64,000 nucleotides of DNA. Origin: Sisyra terminalis (taxonomy: Eukaryota; Arthropoda; Insecta; Neuroptera; Sisyridae). The notes under the pieces are model-generated. The model was not told the DNA's origin. It did not search any database and saw nothing but the letters and a program-made list of their open reading frames with translations. Made by a program: the position numbers and the translations under genes. Shown in pieces: positions 35,084 through 47,920 of the stretch. The stretch is from the NCBI GenBank assembly GCA_958496175.1, contig OY292278.1, positions 26,164,001 through 26,228,000 on the forward strand, given 5' to 3'. How positions within the stretch are numbered: the stretch's first letter is position 1; the number at the start of each line of letters is the position of its first letter.

Positions 35084-35232
35084 CCGGCCTTTCGCACCGC
35101 ACCCGTGCAGTTGAACGAAGCAGCAGCTGTGCCGGTCGTTTTGCCCGCTTTGTACGGCGAATTCATCACACTCTCGCCATCATCGTCGTCAGACACCGCG
35201 GTCGTTAACGACATGCGGTCGTCGTCAGAAAT
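35084..35232 (-). CDS. sif: Internal coding exon, Still life/TIAM-like Rac exchange factor
   Basis: A 149-nt internal exon on the minus strand. Upstream, a T-run and CAG form the acceptor (35233-35235). Downstream the donor is GTAAGT (35083 to 35078). It starts in phase 0 and gives 49 codons plus [22 protein letters not shown], then [22 protein letters not shown] and TGAVRKAG. The acidic Ser/Asp run is a linker. AVRKAG is the start of the N-terminal PH domain of Still life/TIAM proteins, which bind membranes and activate Rac at synapses and cell edges. The rest of the PH domain and the DH catalytic domain must lie in exons beyond the left edge of the window. GC content is far above the surroundings and no frame shift is seen. 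The family name rests on recalled similarity; the exon itself is well supported. Confidence 0.8.
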
Positions 35233-35857
35233 CTGCAAACGAAAAAAAAAAATTTTGTAACGATATAAATCAACAACGAGAAATATAATAGCGCTTCGTT
35301 AAACTATGCTAATTTTCACTGAATTGTTCATGAATACAAATATCGGATTTTTCATGAAATATTTACATATCTTCCAAAAGTTTTTCTTTTGAATTAATTG
35401 GATTAGTCCGATATAAAAGGTACAAAAACGTTTTAAATTGTTTTTTCTTTTTGATGTTATACTTCTTTAACCGGTGTTTTGAAAATAAAATTAGTGAATT
35501 GTCAAAAAAAAAATGATGCTTCAAAGTGTGTTTTAAAGTAACAGTATGAAATTGTTCGCAAACAGTTAGCAAGAAAGAATGGATTCAAGCGGGTGAAATT
35601 TGGGCAATTTTTGGGAGCGATATGCAAATTAGTAGGACGACCTAAACACTAACGCATCGATCAAGTTAAGCCAGCACTCGCATATGTTGGCATATGAAGA
35701 CTCGGTCATCCCGAACAATCCCGAATCAAATACGAAGTTATAGCTAGCGAACAATTAGAAACAGTAAGAACGGTTAGAACATAGAGAAAATAAATATCGT
35801 TGAACTAAATATTTTCGCATTTTACAGTCTAAACGATATCCATATTAATACACAACT

Positions 35858-36770
35858 AAGTAGTAATCTCCCGTAAAATATTCACCGCCCAATACTGACG
35901 CAACTGACAAATGGTTAAAATTAGCAACTGATTGCATGAAATCAAAATGACTGTTAAAACCGTAGCAACAATCATTCAGTTCAAAATTGAAGCAATGCTG
36001 GTATTTCACTTACACGTATGTTTTTACAATGTTTGTCTACCTTCGCCGAAATATATGCACACATGTTACTAACGTTTGTTAATTATTATTATAATGAGAA
36101 TTAAAATGCATTTAAAAGTAAGATATTTTTCGGAAGTTATTCATGTGTAATATTTAAAATAATGTAATTAAAGTCGATTGATACATTATATTACATTATA
36201 TTTTTCTATATTTGAATTAAAAATCAGATTCAATACATAGATATAAATGGTAAATAAAATATACAATCACTTTTGTATAAATATCATTTTTTGAACATTG
36301 CTATTTGGAATTGATTAGACATATCTATACATGATATTTTATGGCAACAATTTACTTCTATATGGTAAAAGTTTTTGATAAGTATTTTTCGAACATGTGA
36401 CCCAATCTATTGATTCGGTTAAACGGTTAATTCATATAATATGTAATATGCATTTTTTATAAATAACCAAATGTGTAAAAATAAAGTATCTATGTATAAA
36501 TAGTCAATTTATTCTTATTTGAAAACCAGTAATTTTCCGTGAAATATTCACAGCTAACACTGACACAACTGACAAATGGCAAAAATTGTCAATTGAATAA
36601 ATTTGGAATGACAGTTGAAACAAATGACATGCATCAGTTAATCCAAATTTGAGATAATTATTGTTTTATTTGGTTTTCACTTAGATGCACTTGTTTATAT
36701 TCTTTGGTCTCTCTCCTTGTCAACATATGTTGCCTCTTATTATATTGATATATGTTTTCTTGATTTTGGT
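35858..36770 (+). repeat. Dispersed repeat family A, copies 2 and 3
   Basis: 35858-36100 and 36521-36750 are direct copies of the same block (AATATTCAC, ACTGAC.CAACTGACAAATGG, ATGAC.GTT.AAAC), about 660 bases apart. Between them, 36180-36520 matches 1-350. The layout of two direct repeats around a 420-base interior could be a minute non-coding LTR-type element or two tandem units. No TG..CA ends or target duplication were found, so the type stays open. Confidence 0.6.
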
Positions 36771-37609
36771 TTTATGTTATTAACTTATTAACTTGGTCTT
36801 TTGTTGTCTTTTATCTACTTTTATCTACTTTAGTTACTATTAACGATTTTAAATTTGAAAATTCAAAATTTGATTTCTTTATCACAATCAAAATTAATTT
36901 TTCCCTTCATTACTCTCCTCATTACTCCTCCATTCCCTTTATATCTCTCTATGCCTCTCTTTCTAGGCATTAGAATTTGTGGCTGAAAGTACACCAAATT
37001 TGTTCTTAAATTATTCAAGTCCATTTTCGACTCAACTTGATTGCAATCTGGAGAGATTAAGACAAACGTCTGTTTCCAAGAAATTGCAATTCACATTCCA
37101 ACCTAAGCCGATTACTTATTAACAGATCTTCAACCGTATTTCAGAGCTTATAAGATAACACGTTTGAAACGCTTCACCTATTTTTCTTATTGTGGATTTT
37201 TTTCATTATTGACGGCTATACCTTCTTCACAAATAAAAATAGCTAATGATATATATCAGTATGACTTATTTCTTTAATGAACTTCCGGTTATAATGGAAA
37301 CATATAATGGACACTGTACTAATTATGACCGGATAGCGAAGTTCATTATTGATTTATAACATTTCCCTTAAACTCTGAAAGTATTTTATTGGAAAAATAA
37401 TAAATGGTATCATTTTTGAAAAAACAAACACCACCTTTTAAAAAGTACAAATTTAAAGTATTAACCAAAATCGATTTTAATCTTTAATGTTTGAAATGCT
37501 TTTGCATTATTTGTTCTTATAAAAAAACCACTTAGTTTTTAACTTTCGCGTAATAAAGAATGTAGATTGTACTAAAGACAACCTGTTGCTGTTCAAATCC
37601 TCTTAAGGC

Positions 37610-37810
37610 TAGTATTTTCACTCATGGATTAATAGACCATACTCTTAAGATAGTTTTTTAAAAGGTATCTACAGTTACTATAGGTTATCCACATTAATCT
37701 TACACGCATAACTTTTCTTAGGTGAATTGAGCATGATATCCTCCGGATAACATTTTGTCTAGAAGTTAAATGTCACTATCTAGATATAAAAATGCTGGTC
37801 CTTAGGCTGC
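37610..37810 (+). repeat. Dispersed repeat family D, copy 2
   Basis: Matches 7130-7300 over TATTTTCACTCATGG, AAGATAG and CACTATCTAGATAT.AAAAAT. It also matches 49510-49640 over CCTC.GGA.AA.ATTTT.TCT. Non-coding. Confidence 0.45.
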
Positions 37811-38754
37811 TTATTCTAATTTTTGGATATCAAAGATCATTTCTGTACAAAATGATCTTCCTAATTGATCCTTCTCTACTAGCGACTTTTCTAAAGCAGT
37901 TAGGCATGTGTTTAATTATTATTATAAAGTTTGGCAATTTTCTTTTGATTTCGTTATTTGTTTTGACGGATTTTTGTCTTATATTTCTTCGATCTACAAT
38001 ATTGCTATAACAGAACGTCGATTTTTGTTTTGCATCAAGTATTAAGTGTTTTTCTAACATTATTGTTTCTAATTTTACATTTGGTTGAAGTACTAAAACA
38101 ACTATTTATGTAATTGGCTTAGTGTTTTCATTGATCTAAACTAAATGTGTAAATTGAACATTTTAGGTTTGAAAAGTTTTCTTGTTACGAAAAATCTTTT
38201 CCTCTTCAAAAAGGAATAATAAGATTTGTCACTCCGATGCTTTGTTAGCAGTATAAGTGAAACCATCATACTAACGGTCCTTAGTAAGGTCTGTTTCTCA
38301 TTTATTCGCTAGCTATTCGATTTATTTTCGAGTAGTATTAGTTTTGTTTGGTTATGTGTAAAAAAGAGTTGATGACATTGCAGGTAGTAAACAAAACGAA
38401 AATTCAATGAAACCAAACGAGATTGTGTTCTACACCTTTTTGTTACTTATATGTTGGTGTGGTAAAAATGATTTGACGAGAATATTTTTGAAAAATAAAT
38501 TACGGTTAAAATTTAACGACTTCAATGTTTCTATAACGATTTACAATTTCAAAACCACCAAATTTTAAAGAAGTTATTTTGGCAAAAAGAACTCCCGTAA
38601 TCATATGACTCCCTTAATAACTGGACCCTGATATACGAATATATATATATAAAAGTGTCAATCACGTGATTAGCTATCCCTGTTTAAGTGTCGCATGTTA
38701 AACCTTTATCTATTTTCGTATCAGTTCTGTCCTTTAAACTATAGTAATATAATA

Positions 38755-39123
38755 GAAGGCATATCAATTTTGCAAAGCATGATGGGAAATGTGTGAAGAT
38801 GTGGCGCCGCCACAAGTGTGTTTAGGATACCAACTAACTGAAACTATGTATTGCTATGTACGTCTATGTCAAGGTTTATAAAATACACAGGTGGCCTCAT
38901 GCGCCACGTGACGTATCTAGAAGAAATTCGTACATATCTTCAGATTGATTCAAATTTGAAAATTCTTCGTATGACGTCATTTTTGTTTTCTAATGGGACA
39001 ACCTGTGCAATTTATAAACTTTGCGTCTATGTTACCTCTCAAAGTTAATACTCCAGACACACTTGTGGCGGCGCCACATCTTCACACATTTTCCATAATG
39101 CATTGCACGATTAGAATACCTTC
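38755..39123. mobile_element. Foldback MITE with arms of about 130 bp
   Basis: The left arm starts GAAGGCATATC and the right arm, on the minus strand, GAAGGTATTCT. Both continue through GTGTGAAGATGTGGCGCC and GCCACAAGTGTGT (perfect for 31 bases in total), then AAGTTTATAAA and GCACAGG. The centre contains TGACGTCA at 38972-38979. The two open frames across it are by-products. A fragment of the same family lies at 41195-41300. Confidence 0.85.
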
Positions 39124-41194
39124 ACATATATTTCTGAAATTTAAACTACCGCCTTCCGTTCGTTACGATGTGAAAAATCCCCAAGCTAAATTTAAAATCT
39201 CCCCCCTTAACTATACAATAAATTTCTTTATTGATACCGAAAAGATATAGTTAGCACCCATTAAAACTCAACAATGCAGAGATAAACAGACAGGGTTAGA
39301 AATCAATTTATTCCTTTAGCTGTTTTCATTAAAATTTCTTCGTTTGAAAAAATATAAACAACAGTATGAGGTATATAATCGCTTGGTTTATGGAGGAAAA
39401 ATACAATTCATCTGAAAATTAAAAAAAATATGATATATATTTAAGCTTTTCGTTATATTTGACCAAACCATCTGGTACAAAGTTTTGTGTATATATTTTT
39501 CATTTTAATTTGTCCATAAATCAACGCTTAAATTTATAATGGAAATTAATGCAAATCACATCCAAAAACCGCTTAAAATCATTTGAAAAAATTCATAAGA
39601 TTTAACATATTTACATTAAATATAAAAACATTTTTTGATATTCCCAGATTGTTTCCATAAAATATAAACGAAAACAATTCAATATTATGCGTACCAGACA
39701 AAGTGTTGAAAAGGCCAATTTCGCTTGTTGGCCACAACGGTTTTTTTCTTAGTCCCTTGATAAAAAAGCTTTTTGAATAACAGTATAGTTTTTTTTGCCA
39801 CCACTTCACTACGTGTATCGTTTATGATTTTTTTATTTTTATATTTAAATATTAAAATTTCCATATTTGTACATAGACAATTTTTATTTTACCCTATTCT
39901 TCGTACTATCTATGTGTCTATTTTCATGTTTTATTCATTTTCACGTACAAGTTTTATCTCCGGCAACGAAACACCAATCGAGTAGAGGCTTAGATTAAAC
40001 AATTTTGCATTTCAGTCACGATTTTTTTTTCGAAAATACATTCATACTTTCCTTGGTATCATCGATATAAATTTATATATACTCTAAATAAATATTGATT
40101 TGTTTGATTTCAAACGGATTTGAATTAATTCCATTAGTTTTGCTATCATAAAAAAATGTATAAATTTTATGCTATGTATACTTTTATAGTGTCCCATATT
40201 ACTCTAACAAGTCTTTAGCAATTCAATTAGATTCTTATAAATTTCGAAACTTATCTCTAGAGATTATTTTCTGCTATTTATTGAAAAAAAAAATCAAAGC
40301 TTTTTCATCGGAAATTTAAATTTTTCGATTTAGAAACATTTATATTATTCAATATGGTTACCGATAAATTTTAATGTCATGCTCAAGGTTTTATTTATGA
40401 AAATACATTTATCGATATTTAACGGCCTTAATTTGCTTTTTTGCAATGTAAACTTTAGATGGCCAAAGTTTACTTTGGTGATTCAGCGTTGGTTCATGGT
40501 CGCTAAACAAGTTTTGTTTAGCAAGCATCATTTCTCTTCTCTATTTTACCTCTAAGCCTCTAGGGCCTCTAGGGCTCATAACTAATCAGAATATTTAGGA
40601 GAGTGACGGCTCCAGAAGGAATTCAAATTCATAACTGTTGGTAGCATTGGTAACAATATATCAAAATATACTAATACAAGTGGAACCCGTTAGGCTCCAT
40701 CCTAACGGAAAAATTCGATCATTGATTTTCATTGGTGGAATAAATATAATTTTACTTCCCGTTTTTATTGTTTTTACACAAACAATTTTTAATTTATAAC
40801 AAATAATAAATTTCCATCGCTGCTTTAACTACAACGAAATGCAATTTTGGGGGAGAAGAGTGAGTGAGCAAGATCTGATGAGCTTAGTAGTTCAAATACA
40901 ACGCAAGTTTAATATGCATGGAATGGATGCGGATGGAGTGAGAAAGAATGAGAATTTTCATACCATACGATGCAATTCTTGTTATCATGACGAACTGCAT
41001 TGCATTGAGATTTCTCAGCACCAAAATAAAACATCACACCGATCAGAAATCTAAATATATAAGATGTCCATTGAATTCGCATTTTTTTTAAATTTTTGTA
41101 TAGTTACTATGATTCCAGCGCTTAATCATTTTAAGTTAATTACCAATTATACCAATTTTTCAACCACTCTACATTACATAAATGTATTCAGACT

Positions 41195-41300
41195 AATTCG
41201 CACTTTTAAATATTTCAGATGACGTCATTTTGGTTCCTAGTAGGGCAACCTGGGCAATTTATGAACCTTGCGTTGAGCTAGTCACGTGGACACTAGGTAC
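41195..41300 (+). repeat. Fragment of the 38755 foldback MITE family
   Basis: ATGACGTCATTTT, AGGGCAACCTG.GCAATTTAT and AACCTTGCGT follow the same order and spacing as 38970-39025. The inverted left arm is missing. Confidence 0.65.
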
Positions 41301-41949
41301 CCTTATTAAATTTTTTAACCCTAAGAAGAAATTTTAGTAACATTATTTCGGATAGATAGTAACATAGAAGTATATTAAAATTTTGTTTTATTGGGCATAC
41401 AAATTTGTTAGCATTAGGAACTACTTTTTCTTTCTTCCTATTGAACTGTATGAGCTCTTATGTTGTACAATATTGAAACCGTTTTGAAATAAAAAAAAAT
41501 AATACGAATTATTACTTTTGGTTAAGCAGTCGTATATTCTCATAGTAGTAGTTAGTAATTGAACTTTATAGGATTTTTTTTTATCCTCCTTCCTTTGGTT
41601 GGCACATTTTACATCAGCGATGGGATTTACTTTCTCCTTCTCAGAGTAAAGTTGACCTGAATTGGAAGTATTAGACCTACTCATAAAGGTTTTTGTTTTT
41701 ATTTTTTTTTAAATATTTATGTTTTCTAAGGATCTGTTTTTCTTTTTATAATTAATTCATTGAAAACATTCTATGTATTATCAACTAATCGTTCATAAAT
41801 GACTTTATATATATAAATTAATCGTATTAAAAGTTATCGTCAATTATTTTGCAGGTTGAAAAACTTTTGAAAAACATATAAAAAATAATATGAAAAATGT
41901 ATAATTGTTTTAATTTTATCATTGTTTCGACCATGTAGTTGCCGAAACT

Positions 41950-42189
41950 GGCACGTATATGGCGTTGTTTGGAGGTCTAATTTTAAAAAGTTGGCGATGT
42001 TGCATTATCAACTTTGTTTTTAATTTAATTCGCGAATAAATCGATCCAACATAAAAATTATTTAGCGACAAAAGAATAAACGATACCATATAAGCATAAT
42101 TGAATTAACAAAACAAATTACGAATAGAATAAAAAAAATGAAAAATGCAACGTTGCCAGCTTTTGGCCGACCTAAAAGGAACGTGTGCC
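41950..42189. mobile_element. MITE family M1, copy 3
   Basis: The left end is GGCACGTA and the right end on the minus strand GGCACACG. The interior matches copy 2 (GTTGGCGATGTTGCATT, AACTTTGTTTTTAATTTAATT, GCAACGTTGCCAGC). The flanking octamers ccgaaact and ccgtattt agree at 5 of 8. It lies within the C-terminal part of the transposase pseudogene on the minus strand. Confidence 0.7.
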
Positions 42190-42665
42190 CCGTATTTCAC
42201 CAAAAACTCGCCGAATATTTTATTTTCTACCATCAATCGTCTTTGGTTTTTTGGTATAGACAAGTGACTTTTTATATCCACAGAAAATAATCAAATGATG
42301 TTTGATCGTATGATCTTAGTGGCCAACATATAAAGCCATAACGTGAAATTATTCATTAATCAAATGTTTCTTTCTGTAAAATGAATTGTATCTTATGCTC
42401 TATGGTATGTGACTTCATCCTATTGGAACCATGTGCTAGTAAGATTAATGCTATCCAATTGAGGTACAAAAATTTAACTGCAATATTCATCGCCTTTGAA
42501 GACAAATGAGCCAATAATTTCCTCAGCCCGTTAACTAACCAAACAGTGATTGAAGGTAATAGTGTTTTGGCAATGAGTTTTGAATTGTCTTCACTCCAAA
42601 TACGACAACTTTGCATATTGATGAATTCATACAACCAAAAGTGAGCTTCACCTCTAACCAAGACT
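42190..42665 (-). pseudogene. Second Tc1/mariner-type transposase pseudogene
   Basis: The minus strand reads GEAHFWLYEFINMQSCRIWS, then EDNSKLIAKTLLP.ITVW, matching the catalytic core around the first Asp (SDEAHF), here changed to Gly. Next come SHTIEHKIQFILQKETFD, and in another frame WPLRSYDQTSFDYFLW, corresponding to the third catalytic Asp block (RSCDLTPLDFFLWG). VYTKKPKTID-like and FGEI-like pieces then run into the MITE at 42189. FGNYMVETMIKL beyond the MITE may be the continuation. It is related to, but distinct from, the copy at 8860-10645. The N-terminal part is not seen. Confidence 0.8.
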
Positions 42666-42879
42666 TTGTATGGATATCAAGCGCTAATATTTATACTCCT
42701 TAGTATTAATACCTACTGTTTTTGTTTTTCGAATAATTAAATGATAGATTTCGAATGTTTTCACAATTTTGTTTAGTGTCTTTTTAATTCACGTATATTA
42801 TCTGAAAATTTAAAGCATCGCAACAATAAAAAGAATTGAATTTCACCGTTTAATCCAAAAAGAAGGAAATTGTAAGAAT

Positions 42880-43045
42880 TAAGCCTACTGGTGACCAAGT
42901 GTTCAAGATGGCCGCTTCAAAGCTGGCAGATATTGGATTCGAGTTTCGTATAGAGCAAATTTTCGATATTTTTCGATTAACGGATTTTATTAACCCTAGA
43001 ATCTCTAAAAACCTTGACAGTTATAAAGCCACAGTAAATACCTGA
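42880..43045 (+). repeat. tRNA-derived SINE, copy 3
   Basis: TAAGCCTACTGGTGACCAAG gives the head with the A-box region, and GGATTCGAGTTTC near 42935 gives the B-box region. The tail has ATTAACGGATTTTATTAACC, CTAGAATCTCT and CCTTGACAGTTATAAA. Confidence 0.75.
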
Positions 43046-43899
43046 AAGAAAAAGATGATAATCATTCGGGTACTAGAACTACTAAGTCATTGTTACTTGC
43101 GAAAAATTTGTCAATTTTATAATTGTGCGTAATGAATTATAGCTTTTTATTCAGAATATATAACGGAATGATTGTCGCTATACTTGGTATGGTAGTAAAT
43201 GAGCATTCGATACTATTAAGAAAATTTTACAAGCACATTTATAAACAAAGTGGCAACCATCTAAAATTGCTACAATTTTCTTTTATTTTTACAAAGAAAA
43301 CTATGTCAATAAATACCTACAAGAAAATGAAGGCACTTTACAAATGATCTGTACCATGGCGAATCTTAAATGGTATAATATATGAATACATAATATAATA
43401 AATGGGTATTGATTTGAAGTTTTTTTTAAAAAACAATAAAGTTAAGTATAGATATTAAAATGTTAAGTTTATCTAAATTAGAAATATATGTTACCCTAGC
43501 AGTGTTTCTATTTTTTAAAAATTTTAGAAAAATGAAAATGATTATTATAATACTTCATAATTGATAACCAAAAATATTTTTAGTATAGGAATAAAAAATT
43601 GAAGGGATTTTAGTTTAACTATTTTAATAACTTTATACGTTATTATTGAACAGTGTGCGTTCGCCTTCAAGCTATATCCATTAATAATTGTATTCCATGA
43701 GCTTTTTATGCGACTGACATTTTTTGTGTCAAATTATATTACATTAGTCCAACTAGAATACAAAAATTATCAAAACTCGATTTATTTTTATGACATAAAA
43801 ACAAGGTTTATTAAATCTAAATACACTTTTAATTTATTATAGAACAAAAAAACTGAAAAATCAAAAGCTCTCAAAGCTGCACCGCATTGTGTTTCGCAT

Positions 43900-44300
43900 A
43901 AAAACATTTTAAATTGGTGTTAATTAATCCAATTATCCTCGAGCACACGAGCGATGCGGGAAGAAACGTTTTCACCAAACTTAGCAACCCTTAACTCTCT
44001 TTTCTGAATTCACGTGAAGCTTTTATAATGTTAAGCTCTCGAAATTAAAGTTGTATTGTATTTAAACTTATTAGTTCAAATCGGAGCTTAACAACTTTAC
44101 CTATGTGCAAAGAAGAAAAAAGCTCCACTCACTTGAGTTTGCTCGACTTATTCGAGCAGTGGATTCGCCAAAGTTTGCTCTAACTGAAATCTAATTTATT
44201 TTAATGTGTCGCGACTTGCAAAAAACCTGGCCAAGGTTGCAAGGGGTGGCGTGGATGGGGAGCAGTGGTTGAAGTGCGCCACTCAATCGCAAATCCGCAT
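43900..44300. promoter_or_regulatory. Non-repetitive, less AT-rich intronic island
   Basis: The stretch near 44205-44285 (CCTGGCCAAGG, GGTGGCGTGGATGGGG) is GC-richer than its surroundings. No splice-bounded ORF is convincing on either strand, and no repeat partner was seen. It may be a regulatory element. Confidence 0.2.
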
Positions 44301-45399
44301 ATAATTTTTATCACAAGAAAAAATTAGTTTTAAAATTTCATTGCCGTTCGGAGGTAAATTGAAACGAAAAAAAAAAAAAAAACCGTGATTTTTTGCGAGT
44401 CGAGATGTTTTTAAATTGAGTTAAGTTAAGTGGTTTTCGCGTGAATGTATCTCGAGGTAAAAACGAAACTTTTCATTCGTTTTTCTTTTTTCAATTTTGA
44501 ATCTCTTCATGTTGTTTTTAATATTTTTCAAGAAAAAAAAAACTCAAAAAATTAATCTTACAATTTGTGAACTCATTTATGGGAGTTTGCGAAGCTCAAG
44601 TTGCTCTATAACTAGAAAATATTTAAGATTTATTCGTCCCGACTCGTTTTCGGGATGGGATGAAAGAAGGGTTGCTCGTGCGACTATACGCTCATGAATT
44701 TATGAATTTTTGGAATGTGGCACTTTTTATCATCGAAAATATATTTTATTTCCTGGAAAAATATTTATCGCTTTCCTCACATTTGATATTCGAAAAAAAT
44801 CTTCTTTTCTATTTTCTCCTGAATAAATTGTCTCAAATACGCATAATGTTCAGAGGCTAGAAACGCCCGAAATGGAATTTTTGAATCGGAATAAACTCAT
44901 ATTATTGGAAAAACCTTTTATAATTTATTATCTTACCAAAAAAAGAGTGTCAAAATTGAGAATTTTCTAAGTTTAATTTTAGTTGGGGTAGTTAAATTGA
45001 ACAAAATCTATTTCGAGATTGAAGCTTATGCTTTTAGCAGACGTCTTAGCAGTAAAATTCTATTTTTAAGGAAAAATATTTCTTCAATGGTAACATTTCC
45101 TAATGCTTTAATGATTTCCAGAAGTTAAAATTTGTTCATTGTTTTGTTATAAATATGATTTAAGAAGAAGATAATAAGAATAAGCGATTTGTAATCGTTG
45201 AAAATATCAAAATATACTTTTAACAGATTTTTTTTCAAAAATTGCAACCATAGACTAAATGATCACAACTCACCTCGCCTTGAATCTGTTGGATAATGGT
45301 GCGGAAGTTAGCGTTTCAAAAGTGTGCCTATATTTGACCTAACAGACCAATTAAATGTGACCCAGTAGAGGTACCTCTTACTGGATATTGTTAGTTGTG

Positions 45400-45490
45400 G
45401 CGTTGGACCCAACTAATCCATGAGTGTTAAACATTTGACACATTGTAATTATTGCCAAGAGGCAAATGGTACAATTAACTTGTATGGAAA
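45400..45490 (+). repeat. Dispersed repeat family E, copy 2
   Basis: Matches 30240-30320 over CCATGAGTGTTAAA, TGACACATTGTAATT and AGAGGCAAATGGTACAA. Confidence 0.55.
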
Positions 45491-45827
45491 ATTAAAAAAA
45501 AATGGAACCAAATATTAATATTTTAGGCTTTTCTCCGGGAAATTTCTAACTGAACCATAGATAGAATGATCATCTGCTTCGTATCAGATGCCTTGATTTC
45601 CAAAAAAAAAAATATCCCCCGACAAAACGTCCTTGCATAAAAAATCACTAAGATAAAATATCTCTGACAATTGATCCTTCGATTATTAATTACTTAAAAA
45701 AAGTAAGTATTTACAACTGTGGTTTTCCTATTTTTTTTGGGCTAAGAACTATAGACAAGATTTTCAGGAACAAAACATTCTCAATCCTAAACAAAAATGT
45801 TTTGAATGGATCATTATTAATGGCCTG

Positions 45828-45898
45828 ATTTATTCGCGAATTAAATTCAAAAACAAAGCTGAAAATAAAACGTTGTCAGATTAGCTAAAAGGAGCTTT
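45828..45898. mobile_element. MITE family M1, 3' fragment
   Basis: TTCGCGAATTAAATTCAAAA, ACAAAGCTGAAAAT and AACGTTGTCAGATT follow the right arm of the copy at 26079. The left arm is absent. Confidence 0.55.
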
Positions 45899-46879
45899 TA
45901 GCAGATTTCTTCCCTGAACTCCAAGTGTTCAATTTTCAGCACAAAAAAGACATAGTCACGGTTGTAAGTAATTACCGCTTTTTTGAAAATGTAGAGAAAT
46001 CCGACTTAAAAGTGGAAAAAAAATCATTTTTGAATTTTTAAATACCACGCAAACTAAGCTAGGTATCAAAAAAAAAATTTTTTTTTGTTTTCAAATCGTA
46101 GTGCCGGAAGAATTATAGTTTGGCCAAATATTCCGATGTTGGGATATTTTGACCAGGTTTTTTTTTTGGTATTTTTTCAGGGTATTAAATATCATAGAAC
46201 CCTTTTACGGGATGATTTTAAAAGCTTAAAATTTTTATAGGCAAAACTTTGTCAAGCAACACAAAATTCCCATCTCATTTTAAATACGTACATCTCCGTT
46301 TATTAGAGTTTTGATCGAAATTTCAATTCTGCACTTGACCTTTTTTAAATTTACCTGGTGAACAATGGACTTGCTTCTTTAATACTTTGTACTTGGTAAA
46401 GCGCAAGTATGTGTATTCCAGTTAAAACACAATATCAAGAGTAATTTATATTGAAAAAAATTAATAAGATAACCAATTAAAATGAACGATATTTAATGAA
46501 ACCTTTGCTATACCGGTAACCTCATTTGAAATCATACTTATTTTAATATTTTTAAATTAGGTCTCTCATAAAAGTACGTCATTGTTTTTAGTCAAGCACT
46601 AAGCAATTTAAAATGACTCATAATTATGCAATTGTAGTACAAAAGACGTTTACAAGAGGTTAATAATGTCCTTCCAGATGTTTTTAAATGTTGAAATTAC
46701 AATTGCGTGAAAAGAACATAAGGAGTGCTTGAACTTTCTCTCATGTTTGAGAAAATAGTTTTATTGTTCATCAAAAGAAATAATCTTTGTCAGATTTTGA
46801 TTGTTTTATTCCGATCACAGTTATTCCAGTAATTGCATTTGTGCAAGTTTTCGTGTTTCGTTTTGGTCAATATGAGGTA

Positions 46880-47600
46880 ATTAGTGTTGCAAACGATCTT
46901 GTCCTATCGAAACGCTTTACGATTATTTCACTAATTATTAATTAACAATGTGGAAACTTCGTTCAACTAATTGCCGCAATTATCGAGCATTTCAGCGTCC
47001 TAAATTCCCTTGAAATTCCGCAGTGCCACCCCCCTATCTAAAACAAAAAACCGAAGGAAAAAAAACGTACAATTAAATATGGAGATTTCAACCTGAAAAA
47101 TCGGTGGAAAACCGTTTTGCAAAGATTCATAAAATATTTGATAATTGAGACCAGAGAACATTCCAAATATTTATCCTTGAAATTCCTCATTTACCAGAAG
47201 AGAAAATCTCTATTTACGAAACGGAATTTTATTCTTGACAAACCCGTCATTTGATTGACATGAAAAAATTACGTTATAATTCGTCCTTTTTTCTTTATAT
47301 AATCGTCTTGTTTCACAATTATGTAATGTGAGAGTTTTCCGAGCGTGAAATGCGCCCTTCATTTACGTTCGTTCGCTTTATTCGATTTAAGCGGATAGAG
47401 AATTAGGTTGATAATTTGTATAAATGAAATTACGGCTTGGTTGTGTCCGAAAAAGTTTGCCATGGTGCTAATGTCTCGTGGAACATTAAAAATATAATTA
47501 AGCGCAGTTGTGTTTGAAATTCGGGCGGACTAAATGGCCGCTAAATTTCGCCCTCGCCGCCAATTCTTTCCCCATACTTATTTGTACGTATGTATGTTAC
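46880..47600. promoter_or_regulatory. Non-repetitive intronic stretch, possible regulatory DNA
   Basis: Contains TAATTATTAATTAACAATG, GCCGCTAAATTTCGCCCTCG and similar mixed words, and lacks repeat partners in the window. No ORF or splice-bounded exon is convincing. It is listed so that the reader can target a conservation test. Confidence 0.2.
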
Positions 47601-47920
47601 CAACCGAATTAGAAGAAAAAAGGACGAAATTTAATTTTGCTCGTTGGTACAAATGAGATGTTGTTTGTTTTTGCTTTGTATTTAAATGCAAATTCGCTGA
47701 ACTTTGGTGGAAAAATGGTGGTGGTTTGAAAGGTGGACGTATAAATAATTAGAAGACACATCCGTGGAATGAATCTTGAAAATGTATTTAAACTGACATT
47801 GGAAAAACGGAAATTATTCAATTTTTAATCACTCTTATCATAATTTTATTTATTAATTTAGTTTTTTATCTTTTTTAAGAAAAATTTGGACAATTTTTAA
47901 AATTGAAATTTGTTAATAAA

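Noticed and set aside
38636..38665. AT microsatellite as a meaningful feature
   Set aside because: Short TA runs are common in this composition and nothing else marks the site.
38851..39250. Plus-strand ORFs of 65 and 85 codons
   Set aside because: They lie in the arms and flank of a foldback MITE and are by-products of its sequence.
42356..42661. 101-codon minus-strand ORF as an intact gene
   Set aside because: It is one open stretch of a frameshifted transposase pseudogene; the first catalytic Asp is missing.
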